From NCBI GenBank assembly GCA_038405435.1, contig JBBYHZ010000013.1: a stretch of DNA of 64,000 nt, one strand, 5' to 3'. Source of the stretch: Dryocola clanedunensis_A. Its GTDB lineage: Bacteria; Pseudomonadota; Gammaproteobacteria; Enterobacterales; Enterobacteriaceae. Positions 1-8,130 of the stretch are shown here, one piece after another (position 1 is the stretch's first letter; each line of letters begins with the position of its first letter). The notes beneath the pieces are model-generated. The model saw nothing but the letters and a program-made list of their open reading frames with translations. It was not told the DNA's origin and did not search any database. The translations under genes and the position numbers were made by a program.

Positions 1-360
1 GGGGAACGTGATGACCTGGTAGATATGATCGGTAAGTTTCCACTCGAAGATTTGCCCCACGCCATCAGTAAAATGGACTTTTATATCGCATCCGATTCAG
101 GAAATATTTATATAGCTGATGCCGTGGGCGTGCCAATAATCCTGATTTATGGCCCATGCTGTGTAAAAGAGCAGCGACCATTAGGCAATGTTTTGCTAAT
201 TGGGGACGATGCGAATACCAACTCTTATGTCTTTGAGACAAGGTACTACTTTGATAAACCTAAGGAAGAGCTGTTTGAGCTGAGTGGGAATGATTTAGCA
301 ACCATTAAAACGTTTATTAACGCCAATCTACAATATAATAATAATCGACTCGACAATTGA
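1..360 (+). CDS. Glycosyltransferase family 9 (heptosyltransferase-like), C-terminal fragment
   Basis: The frame is open from base 1, so the gene is cut by the window edge; only the last 119 codons are present. The segment with ASDSGNIYIADAVGVP followed by a YGP triplet matches the C-terminal nucleotide-sugar-binding half of GT9 heptosyltransferases (WaaC/WaaF/WaaQ fold), which in full-length homologues carries the D-S-G/D-x-x-x-x-H-x-A type loop. Here the usual histidine is replaced (S-G-N-I-Y-I-A-D-A), so it is a divergent member. It stops 1 base before the next glycosyltransferase and shares its AT-rich composition, so it is the proximal part of the variable outer-core operon. The sugar transferred cannot be told. 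Confidence 0.7.
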   Translation, partial: GERDDLVDMIGKFPLEDLPHAISKMDFYIASDSGNIYIADAVGVPIILIYGPCCVKEQRPLGNVLLIGDDANTNSYVFETRYYFDKPKEELFELSGNDLATIKTFINANLQYNNNRLDN

Positions 361-361
361 T

Positions 362-1297
362 ATGAGCTCCCAGATGACTGATAGCAAAGTTTTTCTAAGT
401 ATCATAATTGCGGCACATAATAGTGAAGGCACACTAGCAGCCACCCTACAAAGTCTGACTGCTGCTTGTAATCATGATCTTTCAGGTACAGAGATCATAT
501 TAATCAATGACAGTTCAACAGATAAAACTCAAGATATAATTCAAGATTTCTCTAATTTGCATGCTCAGGTTAAGGCTTATCAAGTTGATTATCGTAACAT
601 TGGTCAAGTCAGACAATTTGCAGTAGAGAAATCATCAGGTGATTATATCACCATGCTTGATAGTGATGATTTATTAAAAAAAAGTGCTCTTACCGAAATC
701 ATTAAATTTCTTAAAGAGAACAAACCTGATCTGCTTCTGACAAAGCTCGAAGAAGTATGGAATAGAGAAAAAATAAATTACCAGTGGTCCGGCTTAACCC
801 CTGAAAAAATTACCCGGAACGAAGCAATCAGGCGATTTCTTATTCATAAAGATCTTCAGGCGCATTTAATTGGGCAGTTTATTAAACGTGAATTGTATCT
901 GGCTCATAAATTTCCGCCAATGACCTGTTATGAAGACTTTTATATTTTTCCTGGCATGCTTAATAATGCGCATGAAATTTACTTTCAACATCATAGCCTT
1001 TATTATTACATTAAACACAGGGGAAGTTTATCATCGTTATTAAACGAGGATAAAATAAGTAACTTAATTATTTGCACAGCAAAAATGGAAAGTATACTTC
1101 CAGCTAAATTCAAACAACTCATCCTTTGTCATTGGTTAGATATTTATATTAAACATCGTAAAAAGTTGAATAATGCTGAACAACTGAACCTGGTACAACA
1201 GCATGTTCTGATGACGCATACCCCAGCATTCTTTTTTAACAGGTTTGTCCGTTTTAGTTACAAAAAAAAGGCATTGAGTACATTATGGAAAAAATAA
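362..1297 (+). CDS. Glycosyltransferase family 2, LPS outer core
   Basis: A 311-residue inverting GT-A glycosyltransferase. The N-terminus reads LSIIIAAHNSEGTLAATL, the nucleotide-binding beta strand of GT2 enzymes, and the metal-binding DSDD motif follows near residue 99. The second half is rich in aromatic and basic residues (YYYIKHRGS), usual for core glycosyltransferases acting on the inner face of the membrane. ATG at 374 is an alternative start. The gene overlaps waaL by 13 bases, so the two are translationally coupled. Base composition is clearly more AT-rich than the housekeeping genes downstream, typical of exchanged outer-core genes. Donor and acceptor sugar are unknown. Confidence 0.8.
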   Translation: MSSQMTDSKVFLSIIIAAHNSEGTLAATLQSLTAACNHDLSGTEIILINDSSTDKTQDIIQDFSNLHAQVKAYQVDYRNIGQVRQFAVEKSSGDYITMLDSDDLLKKSALTEIIKFLKENKPDLLLTKLEEVWNREKINYQWSGLTPEKITRNEAIRRFLIHKDLQAHLIGQFIKRELYLAHKFPPMTCYEDFYIFPGMLNNAHEIYFQHHSLYYYIKHRGSLSSLLNEDKISNLIICTAKMESILPAKFKQLILCHWLDIYIKHRKKLNNAEQLNLVQQHVLMTHTPAFFFNRFVRFSYKKKALSTLWKK

Positions 1298-2499
1298 AAT
1301 CGAGGTTATATTTTACCGTTTTCTTTTTTGCAGCACTTTCAATAGCCTTTGCTTTGTTAAGTAACGGACGACAAAAAGATTTTTATTATATTGCTGTCTA
1401 TGGAAGCATTCTGGGTCTGATCCTGGAAAGGAAAAACGTTGAGTTCAAATTATTTGATATTGCCTACCCTGTAATATTGCTTGGGGCAGTTAAGCTCATC
1501 TGGTTCTTTTTACTGGAGCATGAACCTGGTGGTTATAACTTCTATAGCGATCAGTTCAATGGTGGAAAAAAACTCGTCCTGGGTGGGGTAATGATTTTCT
1601 ATCTCAAACAATTTACAGATTATCTTCGCCCGCTCAATTACAGAAAAATTATATTATATGTTTTAGGGTTTGGTTTTATAGCTGCAACATGCTACGCCTC
1701 ATGGCAGTCGCTACATGGAATGCAGAGAGTCGAAATGGCTATAAATCGTGCAACAGTGGCAGCCTATGTTTATTCAACTTTAAGCATAATTGTGATTTAT
1801 CTACTTTATAAACAAGACAAAACCCTATATTACTGTGCCGCAGCCATAGTCATTATAATTTCATTCGTAATACTAATTCTATCAGGAACACGAGCCGCTA
1901 TTATTTGTCATTTGTTTATTCTGGCTTGCATGACCATTTACCACTTCAGAAAAATACATTTTAAATCTATATTCATAGTTTGTGCTATTTCTGCTATTGC
2001 ATTTGGCCTGCTATACAACCGCTATATTCATCCTAAAATCGTTCAGACATATAATGAAGTTTCTCTTTATCAAGAGGGTAGAGATAATACTTCGCTGGGC
2101 GCTCGATTTTCAATGTGGTCCGTTGGTTTAAAGAATTTCGAAAATGCGCCGTTAGGGCAATCATTTGAGGCGAGAAGAGATTTTACTGAAGCTTATGTTA
2201 AGGAGCGTCCGCAATATGTCTCCTCGATGGATTTTATTTCTGTCCACCTTCATGATGAATTAATAGAAACATTATCATTGCAGGGCATTTTTGGTGGTCT
2301 GACTTTGTTATGGTTCTACTTCAGCCTCGCGTGGGTTGCGCTCAAAAAAAGAAATATCCCTTTGTTGTTCACCATAAATTGTATGGTCATCTACGGCCTC
2401 AGCGATGTAATTCTGCTAAGCTCGGAAGCAATCCTTTTTTACATGTCGCTGATAGGAATCAGCGGCGTTATGCTTAACGAGAAAAGAAAAACGAACTGA
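1285..2499 (+). CDS. waaL: O-antigen ligase WaaL
   Basis: A polytopic membrane protein of 404 residues with about ten to twelve hydrophobic segments and one large periplasmic loop (about residues 248-320). It joins undecaprenyl-linked O antigen to the lipid A core at the periplasmic face. Visible family features are the SGTRAA segment (Arg203), LGARFSMW in the loop (Arg274) and the VHLHDELIETLSLQGIFGG signature (His321/His323) of the Wzy_C/WaaL family; these correspond to the two arginines and the histidine known to be essential in E. coli WaaL. It closes the AT-rich outer-core operon and is followed by a strong terminator. WaaL sequences are highly variable, and the call rests on topology, signature and locus. 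Confidence 0.85.
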   Translation: MEKIKSRLYFTVFFFAALSIAFALLSNGRQKDFYYIAVYGSILGLILERKNVEFKLFDIAYPVILLGAVKLIWFFLLEHEPGGYNFYSDQFNGGKKLVLGGVMIFYLKQFTDYLRPLNYRKIILYVLGFGFIAATCYASWQSLHGMQRVEMAINRATVAAYVYSTLSIIVIYLLYKQDKTLYYCAAAIVIIISFVILILSGTRAAIICHLFILACMTIYHFRKIHFKSIFIVCAISAIAFGLLYNRYIHPKIVQTYNEVSLYQEGRDNTSLGARFSMWSVGLKNFENAPLGQSFEARRDFTEAYVKERPQYVSSMDFISVHLHDELIETLSLQGIFGGLTLLWFYFSLAWVALKKRNIPLLFTINCMVIYGLSDVILLSSEAILFYMSLIGISGVMLNEKRKTN

Positions 2500-2506
2500 C
2501 ACGTAA

Positions 2507-2534
2507 AGCCGGGCTAAACACCCGGCTGTTTTTT
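2507..2534 (+). terminator. Intrinsic terminator after waaL
   Basis: AGCCGGG (2507-2513), a 7-base loop, CCCGGCT (2521-2527), then G and six T. It lies 8 bases after the waaL stop and overlaps the stop codon of the convergent wabN. Confidence 0.85.
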
Positions 2535-3482
2535 CTTCATCTCGTAATATTCCGCCAGCGTCATACCCACCGTTCGACCCGCAAGCCATGTAAACAGCTT
2601 CTCGAGATCCGCGAAAAGACGCTCAATATCTCCCTCGTCCTTAAACGTTGGGCTGCCGCCGGGCATAAACTCCGAAGAGTGAAGCATAAATTCGACGTAA
2701 TCATTGCCCTGAGCCAGCGTTTTTTCTGCGACGGCAATCATCTGCGCGGAGTTGCCCCCGGATGGGCGTAACCAGTTGACTGAAGGGCTACGGTATTTGC
2801 CCCGCAGCCTGTCGTAGCCTTGCTTGAAGCCATTCATTAGCGCGCCGTGTTTGTACTGGATGCTCATAGGCACCTCCAGCAGCGGAGAAACGCCTGGCTG
2901 ACTAATAGTGTCCAGATCCATAAAGTAAGACTGCGACGGGAACTGCTGATAATTCGTCCCGCCGGTTCCCGCGGGCGATCCTTTCGCATTGCGCCAGTTC
3001 ACCCGCGGCGTCACCGAACAATCAACTTTATAGCCCAGTTCCACCAGCAAACGGGCGTAGCGGCTGTCGAAAGCCCATCGTCCTGCCCGGTGGCTCAGCA
3101 TTTTGGTGTTGAAGGTCTCCTCAAGCAGCTCTGTCATAAAGACAACCTTCTTACGGAGGATCTCATCAGGGTATTCGATAAGATAAGGCTGCCAGCGCCA
3201 GTCATCCCCGGTTAAATCATAATCAGGGGGGCTGTTCCACGCATGAAGATGCATTCCCACCTCGCCCTGCCCCCGCGCAATAACATCTTTAGCGAAAGCA
3301 ATGAAAGTGGGATCTGTCGCCATCTCATAGTTGGTTAACCAGACGGGTTTGAAAGCGTACTTCTCACATAAGGTCTGAAAACGGGGCAGAAAGCGTGCGT
3401 TTTCCGTCTTAATCTGCCGGTGGTTTTGCCACAGATTATCGCCTTCGGTATCAATGGTGATGATAAATGCGGGAGTAGTCAT
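2514..3482 (-). CDS. wabN: Polysaccharide deacetylase-family protein WabN (core hexosamine deacetylase)
   Basis: A 322-residue carbohydrate esterase 4-like protein. It starts with TTPAFIITIDTEGDNLW, where D-T-E stands for the metal/catalytic acid motif. A second motif, MHLHAW (H-x-H), and HRAGRWAFD (motif 3, with Arg) follow in the usual order. In Klebsiella, WabN removes the acetyl group from the GlcNAc that WabH adds to the outer core, and it sits in the same waaL-wabN-waaQ order seen here. It is transcribed against waaL and diverges from waaQ. Its composition is already that of the host, unlike waaL, so the boundary of the variable block lies between them. Confidence 0.8.
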   Translation of the reverse strand: MTTPAFIITIDTEGDNLWQNHRQIKTENARFLPRFQTLCEKYAFKPVWLTNYEMATDPTFIAFAKDVIARGQGEVGMHLHAWNSPPDYDLTGDDWRWQPYLIEYPDEILRKKVVFMTELLEETFNTKMLSHRAGRWAFDSRYARLLVELGYKVDCSVTPRVNWRNAKGSPAGTGGTNYQQFPSQSYFMDLDTISQPGVSPLLEVPMSIQYKHGALMNGFKQGYDRLRGKYRSPSVNWLRPSGGNSAQMIAVAEKTLAQGNDYVEFMLHSSEFMPGGSPTFKDEGDIERLFADLEKLFTWLAGRTVGMTLAEYYEMKKKQPGV

Positions 3483-3575
3483 TACCGTCTCTGCGCTCAG
3501 GATGTTTACGCCATGTTACGCAGCCCGTTACCTAAGGGCAAACGTGATTCCAGGAAAACGCCGACTCCACCGGCG

Positions 3576-3586
3576 AACGGTAGCAA
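3576..3586 (+). promoter_or_regulatory. Possible ops (RfaH recruitment) element upstream of waaQ
   Basis: AACGGTAGCAA contains the CGGTAGC core of the ops element (consensus GGCGGTAGCNT) about 54 bases upstream of the waaQ start, in the leader of a long core operon of the type RfaH controls in E. coli and Klebsiella. The outer positions do not match, so this is only a candidate. Confidence 0.35.
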
Positions 3587-3639
3587 CCATACTCAAGGTC
3601 TATTAGAATCAGGCATTGGCTAATCACCTAAAGATGATA

Positions 3640-4716
3640 ATGAATAACGCCTTGAATACGCCCGCAGCCGGGCAGCAAACCCGCATACTGGTCATCAAGT
3701 TGCGCCATCACGGCGACATGTTGCTTACCACTCCGGTTATCAATGCCCTGCATCAGGCCTGGCCAGAGGCGCAGATCGACGTCCTGCTATATGAAGAAAC
3801 CCGCGACATGCTGTCCGCAAACCCTTTCATTCATCACATTTATGGTATTGATCGGAAATGGCGCAAGCTGGGCACCCGGCAGCATTTATGCAAAGAGTGG
3901 CAGCTGCTCAAAGCGTTACGCCAGCAGAACTATAGCCTGGTGGTTAACCTTGCCGATCAGTGGCGCAGCGCTATAGTCACCCGTTTTACGGGCGCACCGG
4001 CGCGCATCGGTTTTGATTTCAATAAGCGCCGGGGATGGTTCTGGAACCAGTGCCACACCCAGCTTGCCTCGGTTGCCGATCATCAAAAACTGCATACCGT
4101 TGAGCAAAACCTTTCCGTTCTCTCCCCCCTGGCCATTTCCCCGGTGAACGATGTCACCATGAGCTATCGCCCGGAAGACTGGCAGAAGGTGCAGGAGAAA
4201 CTGCAGAGTAAAAATGTTGATGCAGCGTTTATCGTCGTTCAGCCAACCTCACGCTGGTTCTTCAAATGCTGGGATGAGAGTAAAATGGCCGCGACATTAA
4301 CCGCACTTCAGCAGGACGGGCATACCCTGATACTCACCTCCGGACCGGATAAAAACGAAAAAGCGATGATCGACAAAATCCGCGCCTTATGCCCGTCAGA
4401 ACGCATTCATTCCCTTGCCGGCGAACTTAGCCTGCGGCAGCTTGCCGCGTTAATCGATCATGCAAAACTATTTATCGGCGTTGATTCCGTTCCCATGCAT
4501 ATGGCAGCCGCGCTGCAAACCCCATGCATTGCTCTGTTTGGCCCGTCTAAGCTGACGTTCTGGAGCCCCTGGCAGGTCAGGGGAGAAGTTATCTGGGCTG
4601 GCAGCTACGGCCCGCTTCCGGACCCCGACCAAATTAACACCAGTACCAGTGAACGCTACCTCAACGCGATACCTGTGGATGACGTGGTTGCCGCAGCCCG
4701 GAGACAATTATTATGA
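3640..4716 (+). CDS. waaQ: Lipopolysaccharide core heptosyltransferase III WaaQ
   Basis: A GT9 enzyme of 358 residues that adds the branch L,D-heptose (HepIII) to HepII of the inner core. The N-terminal Rossmann half begins with RILVIKLRHHGDMLLTTPV, the ADP-heptose transferase signature. The C-terminal half has FIGVDSVPMHMAAAL and ALFGPS, the D-x-x-x-x-H-x-A-A loop that binds ADP. The frame is open back to a TTG at 3616 and an ATG at 3634; ATG 3640 was chosen because it has a usable AAG-type ribosome site. First gene of the waaQ-wabG-wabH operon, overlapping wabG by 4 bases. Confidence 0.9.
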   Translation: MNNALNTPAAGQQTRILVIKLRHHGDMLLTTPVINALHQAWPEAQIDVLLYEETRDMLSANPFIHHIYGIDRKWRKLGTRQHLCKEWQLLKALRQQNYSLVVNLADQWRSAIVTRFTGAPARIGFDFNKRRGWFWNQCHTQLASVADHQKLHTVEQNLSVLSPLAISPVNDVTMSYRPEDWQKVQEKLQSKNVDAAFIVVQPTSRWFFKCWDESKMAATLTALQQDGHTLILTSGPDKNEKAMIDKIRALCPSERIHSLAGELSLRQLAALIDHAKLFIGVDSVPMHMAAALQTPCIALFGPSKLTFWSPWQVRGEVIWAGSYGPLPDPDQINTSTSERYLNAIPVDDVVAAARRQLL

Positions 4717-5840
4717 AACGTTGCCGTCTGGCTATCGTTCGTCAAAAATACCGCCCTGATGGCGGGGCTGAACGCTTTGTCTCCCGTGCGCTGGAGGCGC
4801 TTAGCGCCCACGATCTTGAGCTGAATGTCATCACCCGCCAGTGGCAGGGTGAGAAGCAGGAAAACTGGCACATCCATCTCTGCGATCCCATGAAATGGGG
4901 CCGCATTAGTCGTGAAAAAGGGTTTGCCGACGCGGCCCGCTCGCTGTGGCAGCGCGAGCAGTTCGATCTGGTTCAAAGCCATGAGCGCATCGCAGGATGC
5001 GATATCTATCGGGCCGGGGACGGCGTCCATCGCCGCTGGCTGTTGCAGCGCGCCCGTATTCTTCCCGCATGGCGTCAGCAGTGGTTGCTTCGCGACCGCT
5101 ATCACCGCTATGTTATGGAAGCCGAACGGGCTATGTACCATGCGCCCGAGCTGAAAGCCGTTATCTGCAACGCCGAAATGGTGAAGCGGGAAATAATCGA
5201 AGATTTTGCTATACCTGCTAATAAGATACATGTCATCTATAATGCAATTGACTCCTCCCGCTTCGTTCCGGCAACGCCGGAGCAACGGGCAAAATGGCGC
5301 AGCGAGATGAATATCCCCCAGCAGGCCGTAGCGCTGGTCTATGTGGGGTCAGGTTTTGAGCGTAAAGGCCTGGCCAGCGCTATTCGCGCCATAGCCAGTA
5401 CAGATCGTTACCTGATTGTGGTTGGGCAGGATAAAGCAGAAAAGAACTACCGGGCGCTGGCGCAAACTCTGGGGTGTCAGGACCGGGTGGTTTTCACGGG
5501 AATGCAGAAAAATACGCTGCCATTTTATCAGGCCGCTGATGGACTATTGCTGCCAACGCTTTATGATCCCTTTCCGAATGTGATCCTTGAAGCTATGGCC
5601 TGTGGTTTACCGGTTATTACGTCGCCGACCTGCGGTGGGTCGGAATTTATAACAACCGGACAAAACGGATATGTTTGCGATGCGCTGGATATCAAGGCGT
5701 TGGCCGAGGCGGTGATGGCTGTACCCGCCCGTCACCTGAACGACGCCATGGGAGTGCATGCACGTGAACGAGTCAGGGATGCCACACCGGAAAAACTTTC
5801 GCAGCAACTTATTTCGCTGTATCAAAACATACTGGATTAG
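4713..5840 (+). CDS. wabG: LPS core glycosyltransferase WabG (GT4)
   Basis: A 375-residue retaining GT-B glycosyltransferase of family 4, like E. coli WaaG. The N-terminal glycine-rich acceptor loop reads RPDGGAERFVSRAL, the central hinge HVIYNAIDSSRF, and the C-terminal E-x7-E donor motif is in YDPFPNVILEAMACGLP. In Klebsiella, WabG transfers galacturonic acid to HepII, whereas E. coli WaaG transfers glucose. The neighbourhood (wabN, wabH, waaE) favours the WabG activity, but the sugar is inferred from context. It starts 4 bases inside waaQ (ATGA overlap) and is followed after 3 bases by wabH. Confidence 0.85.
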   Translation: MKRCRLAIVRQKYRPDGGAERFVSRALEALSAHDLELNVITRQWQGEKQENWHIHLCDPMKWGRISREKGFADAARSLWQREQFDLVQSHERIAGCDIYRAGDGVHRRWLLQRARILPAWRQQWLLRDRYHRYVMEAERAMYHAPELKAVICNAEMVKREIIEDFAIPANKIHVIYNAIDSSRFVPATPEQRAKWRSEMNIPQQAVALVYVGSGFERKGLASAIRAIASTDRYLIVVGQDKAEKNYRALAQTLGCQDRVVFTGMQKNTLPFYQAADGLLLPTLYDPFPNVILEAMACGLPVITSPTCGGSEFITTGQNGYVCDALDIKALAEAVMAVPARHLNDAMGVHARERVRDATPEKLSQQLISLYQNILD

Positions 5841-5843
5841 ATA

Positions 5844-6944
5844 ATGCGCATCCTGATGATTATTGATGGACTCCCCGGTGGCGGGGCTGAAAAAACCGTA
5901 CTGACCCTTTCCGAAGGGTTGGTCGGTATGGGCCATCAGGTATCCGTGTTCTCGCTGCGGCGCGTTTGCGACTATGAGATCCCCGAGGGGGTCGATTATC
6001 AAATCATTCAGGATCGCTGTAAAAAACCCTGGCGCAAGCTCACCGAGCTTTCGCGTCGTGCCGCATTGCTCGATAAGGCCATCGAACAGGCGCAGAAAAA
6101 TGGGCACTACGATCTCATTTTCTCCCACCTGCACAAAACTGACCGCATCGTCGCCCATACCCGCACCATACCGCGCGAAAAGCTCTGGTATTGCGTACAT
6201 GGGATGTTCTCATTTTCTTATCTGCTGCACCGCCACGGCGTCTCACGCTGGATCAAAAGACAGAAAATCAAACGCCTGTATCAGGACAGCAACGTAGTAG
6301 CCGTCTCAAAGGCCGTGCTGCGCGATATTACCGGCCGCTTTGATATCTCCCTATCCAGAAGCGCGGTCATTCATAATCCTTTTGATATCGCAGGCATCCA
6401 GCTTCGCGCTAAAGAGCCTTGTGAAATGGCAGGCCAGGATTATCTGATCCACGTTGGTCGCTTCCACGAGCACAAACGCCACGACCGTTTGATAAAGGCC
6501 TACGCGCTAAGCGGCATTCAGGCGCCGCTGGTGCTTATGGGTAATGGTTCTGAAGAGCGAATCGCAGAGATCAAAGCGATGGCTCATGCCGCCGGCGTCG
6601 CGGAGCGGGTGATTCTGAAATCCTTCGTACCGAATCCTTATCCCTGGATTGCTAACGCACGCATGCTTCTGTTGAGCTCCGATTGCGAAGGATTTGGTAA
6701 CGTACTGGTTGAGGCCTTAATTTGTCAGACTCCCGCCGTTAGTACGCACTGCCCAGGCGGCCCGGAAGAGATCCTCACCGGCCCCCTGGCCCGTGGCCTT
6801 TCCGGCATGAGCGATCAAGAACTGGCGGACAAGATGAAAGAGATTTATCAAAATCCTCCGCATATTGATGCCGACACAATTGAGTCCTACAGCATCAGCG
6901 CCATTTGCCAGCAGTACTTGTCCCTGGCAACAGAAAAAAGATAA
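5844..6944 (+). CDS. wabH: LPS core glycosyltransferase WabH (GT4)
   Basis: A second GT4 enzyme in the operon, 366 residues. The N-terminus is MRILMIIDGLPGGGAEKTVLTL (P-G-G-G-A-E acceptor loop); the donor site has HVGRFHEHKRHDRLI and the E-x7-E motif in CEGFGNVLVEAL. In Klebsiella, WabH adds GlcNAc to the galacturonic acid put on by WabG; WabN then deacetylates it. All three genes are present here. The glucosamine pathway is thus inferred from the gene set and order. Start is an ATG 3 bases after wabG. Confidence 0.8.
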   Translation: MRILMIIDGLPGGGAEKTVLTLSEGLVGMGHQVSVFSLRRVCDYEIPEGVDYQIIQDRCKKPWRKLTELSRRAALLDKAIEQAQKNGHYDLIFSHLHKTDRIVAHTRTIPREKLWYCVHGMFSFSYLLHRHGVSRWIKRQKIKRLYQDSNVVAVSKAVLRDITGRFDISLSRSAVIHNPFDIAGIQLRAKEPCEMAGQDYLIHVGRFHEHKRHDRLIKAYALSGIQAPLVLMGNGSEERIAEIKAMAHAAGVAERVILKSFVPNPYPWIANARMLLLSSDCEGFGNVLVEALICQTPAVSTHCPGGPEEILTGPLARGLSGMSDQELADKMKEIYQNPPHIDADTIESYSISAICQQYLSLATEKR

Positions 6945-6964
6945 CAGCGATTTCAGGTAACTTT

Positions 6965-7966
6965 ATGCACCAGACCCAGCAGCCCTTACTTAGCGTTGTC
7001 GTTGCCGTTTATAACGGCGAGCTCTTCCTGGATAAATTCTTTGCCTGCCTGCAGGCCCAGGCCATTGATGAAATGGAAATCATCATGGTGAACGACGGTT
7101 CTACCGACGGTTCGATGGCAATCATCGAAAACTGGCGCGAGACGTTTCCAGAGATGCGCGTGATTGAACAGGAAAACCAGGGTGTATCCGTTGCCCGCAA
7201 CACAGGGCTGGCCGTAGCGACCGGCAAATACCTGTCTTTCCCGGACATTGACGACGATTTCAAACCCGGCATGTACCGTCGGCTGCTCGACCTGGCGCTG
7301 GCTGGCGATCTGGATGTAGTGACCTGCAATGGTAACTACGTCTACGAGAACAACAAAAAGCCCACTCGCCCTATCTTCCCGGAAGATAAACTGCGCTCAA
7401 CCGGCGTGCTGAGCGGCCCGGCCTGGCTGAAAATGGCGCTCGACTCGCGTAAATTTTTGCATGTCACCTGGCTGAACCTGTACCGCCACGATTTCATTCG
7501 CGAGCACGGCTTCTCCTTCGAACCAGGCCTGCGTCATCAGGATATTCCCTGGACCACTGAATTGCTGCTGGCGGCCAGACGCGTCCAGTACACCAGCGAA
7601 AAATTTTACGATTACTACATCCATTCGGCTTCGGTTTCACACAAGCCGGATACCGACGACACGCTTATTCGCTCGGCGCGCCACTACATCCGCATCCTCG
7701 AAATGCTTGAAGAGATAAACCAGCGCTACCCGGAACAGGTCAAAAATATTCCGGCCTGCCAGTGGCAGATTGCAAAAGAAGGGCTGGGTATTCTGCACAC
7801 TTTCAATAACATGAAAGACCCGCAGAAAAAAAAGATGATTATTCAGGAGTTTTTCGACCGCGGCATCTGGCGGCTGATCTGGAAGAACGCACGCGGCTTC
7901 CGTCTGCGCTGGCGCTTAGGCAGAAGGTACTTTAAGCTTAAAAAAGCGACGCGCGTGCCTGGTTAA
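6965..7966 (+). CDS. Glycosyltransferase family 2, LPS core operon
   Basis: A 333-residue GT2 enzyme: LSVVVAVYNGELFLDKF at the N-terminus, VNDGSTDGSM (nucleotide site), then FPDIDDDFKPGM in place of the usual D-x-D metal motif. ATG 6965 is preceded by an AGGT ribosome site; the frame is open upstream into wabH, but the GT2 fold begins at 6965. It occupies the position of the unnamed glycosyltransferase gene between wabH and waaA in Klebsiella-type core clusters, so it probably adds an outer-core hexose. The acceptor is not known. 164 bases follow before waaA; they hold a GC-rich hairpin at about 7978-8001 without a T run. Confidence 0.8.
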   Translation: MHQTQQPLLSVVVAVYNGELFLDKFFACLQAQAIDEMEIIMVNDGSTDGSMAIIENWRETFPEMRVIEQENQGVSVARNTGLAVATGKYLSFPDIDDDFKPGMYRRLLDLALAGDLDVVTCNGNYVYENNKKPTRPIFPEDKLRSTGVLSGPAWLKMALDSRKFLHVTWLNLYRHDFIREHGFSFEPGLRHQDIPWTTELLLAARRVQYTSEKFYDYYIHSASVSHKPDTDDTLIRSARHYIRILEMLEEINQRYPEQVKNIPACQWQIAKEGLGILHTFNNMKDPQKKKMIIQEFFDRGIWRLIWKNARGFRLRWRLGRRYFKLKKATRVPG

Positions 7967-8130
7967 GCAGATCTCATGCGGGCGGCATCCGCTCTGCCCG
8001 CAATCAGCTGAATTCGTTGTCTGCTTACCCGAACCCGCGTTAAAGGCCGTCTAAAGTCACCAAAACAATAGCTTTACGCCCTGCGAATGCTTAGAATTTG
8101 CCCGCCGATAAAAAAATACGGAAAATTCGC

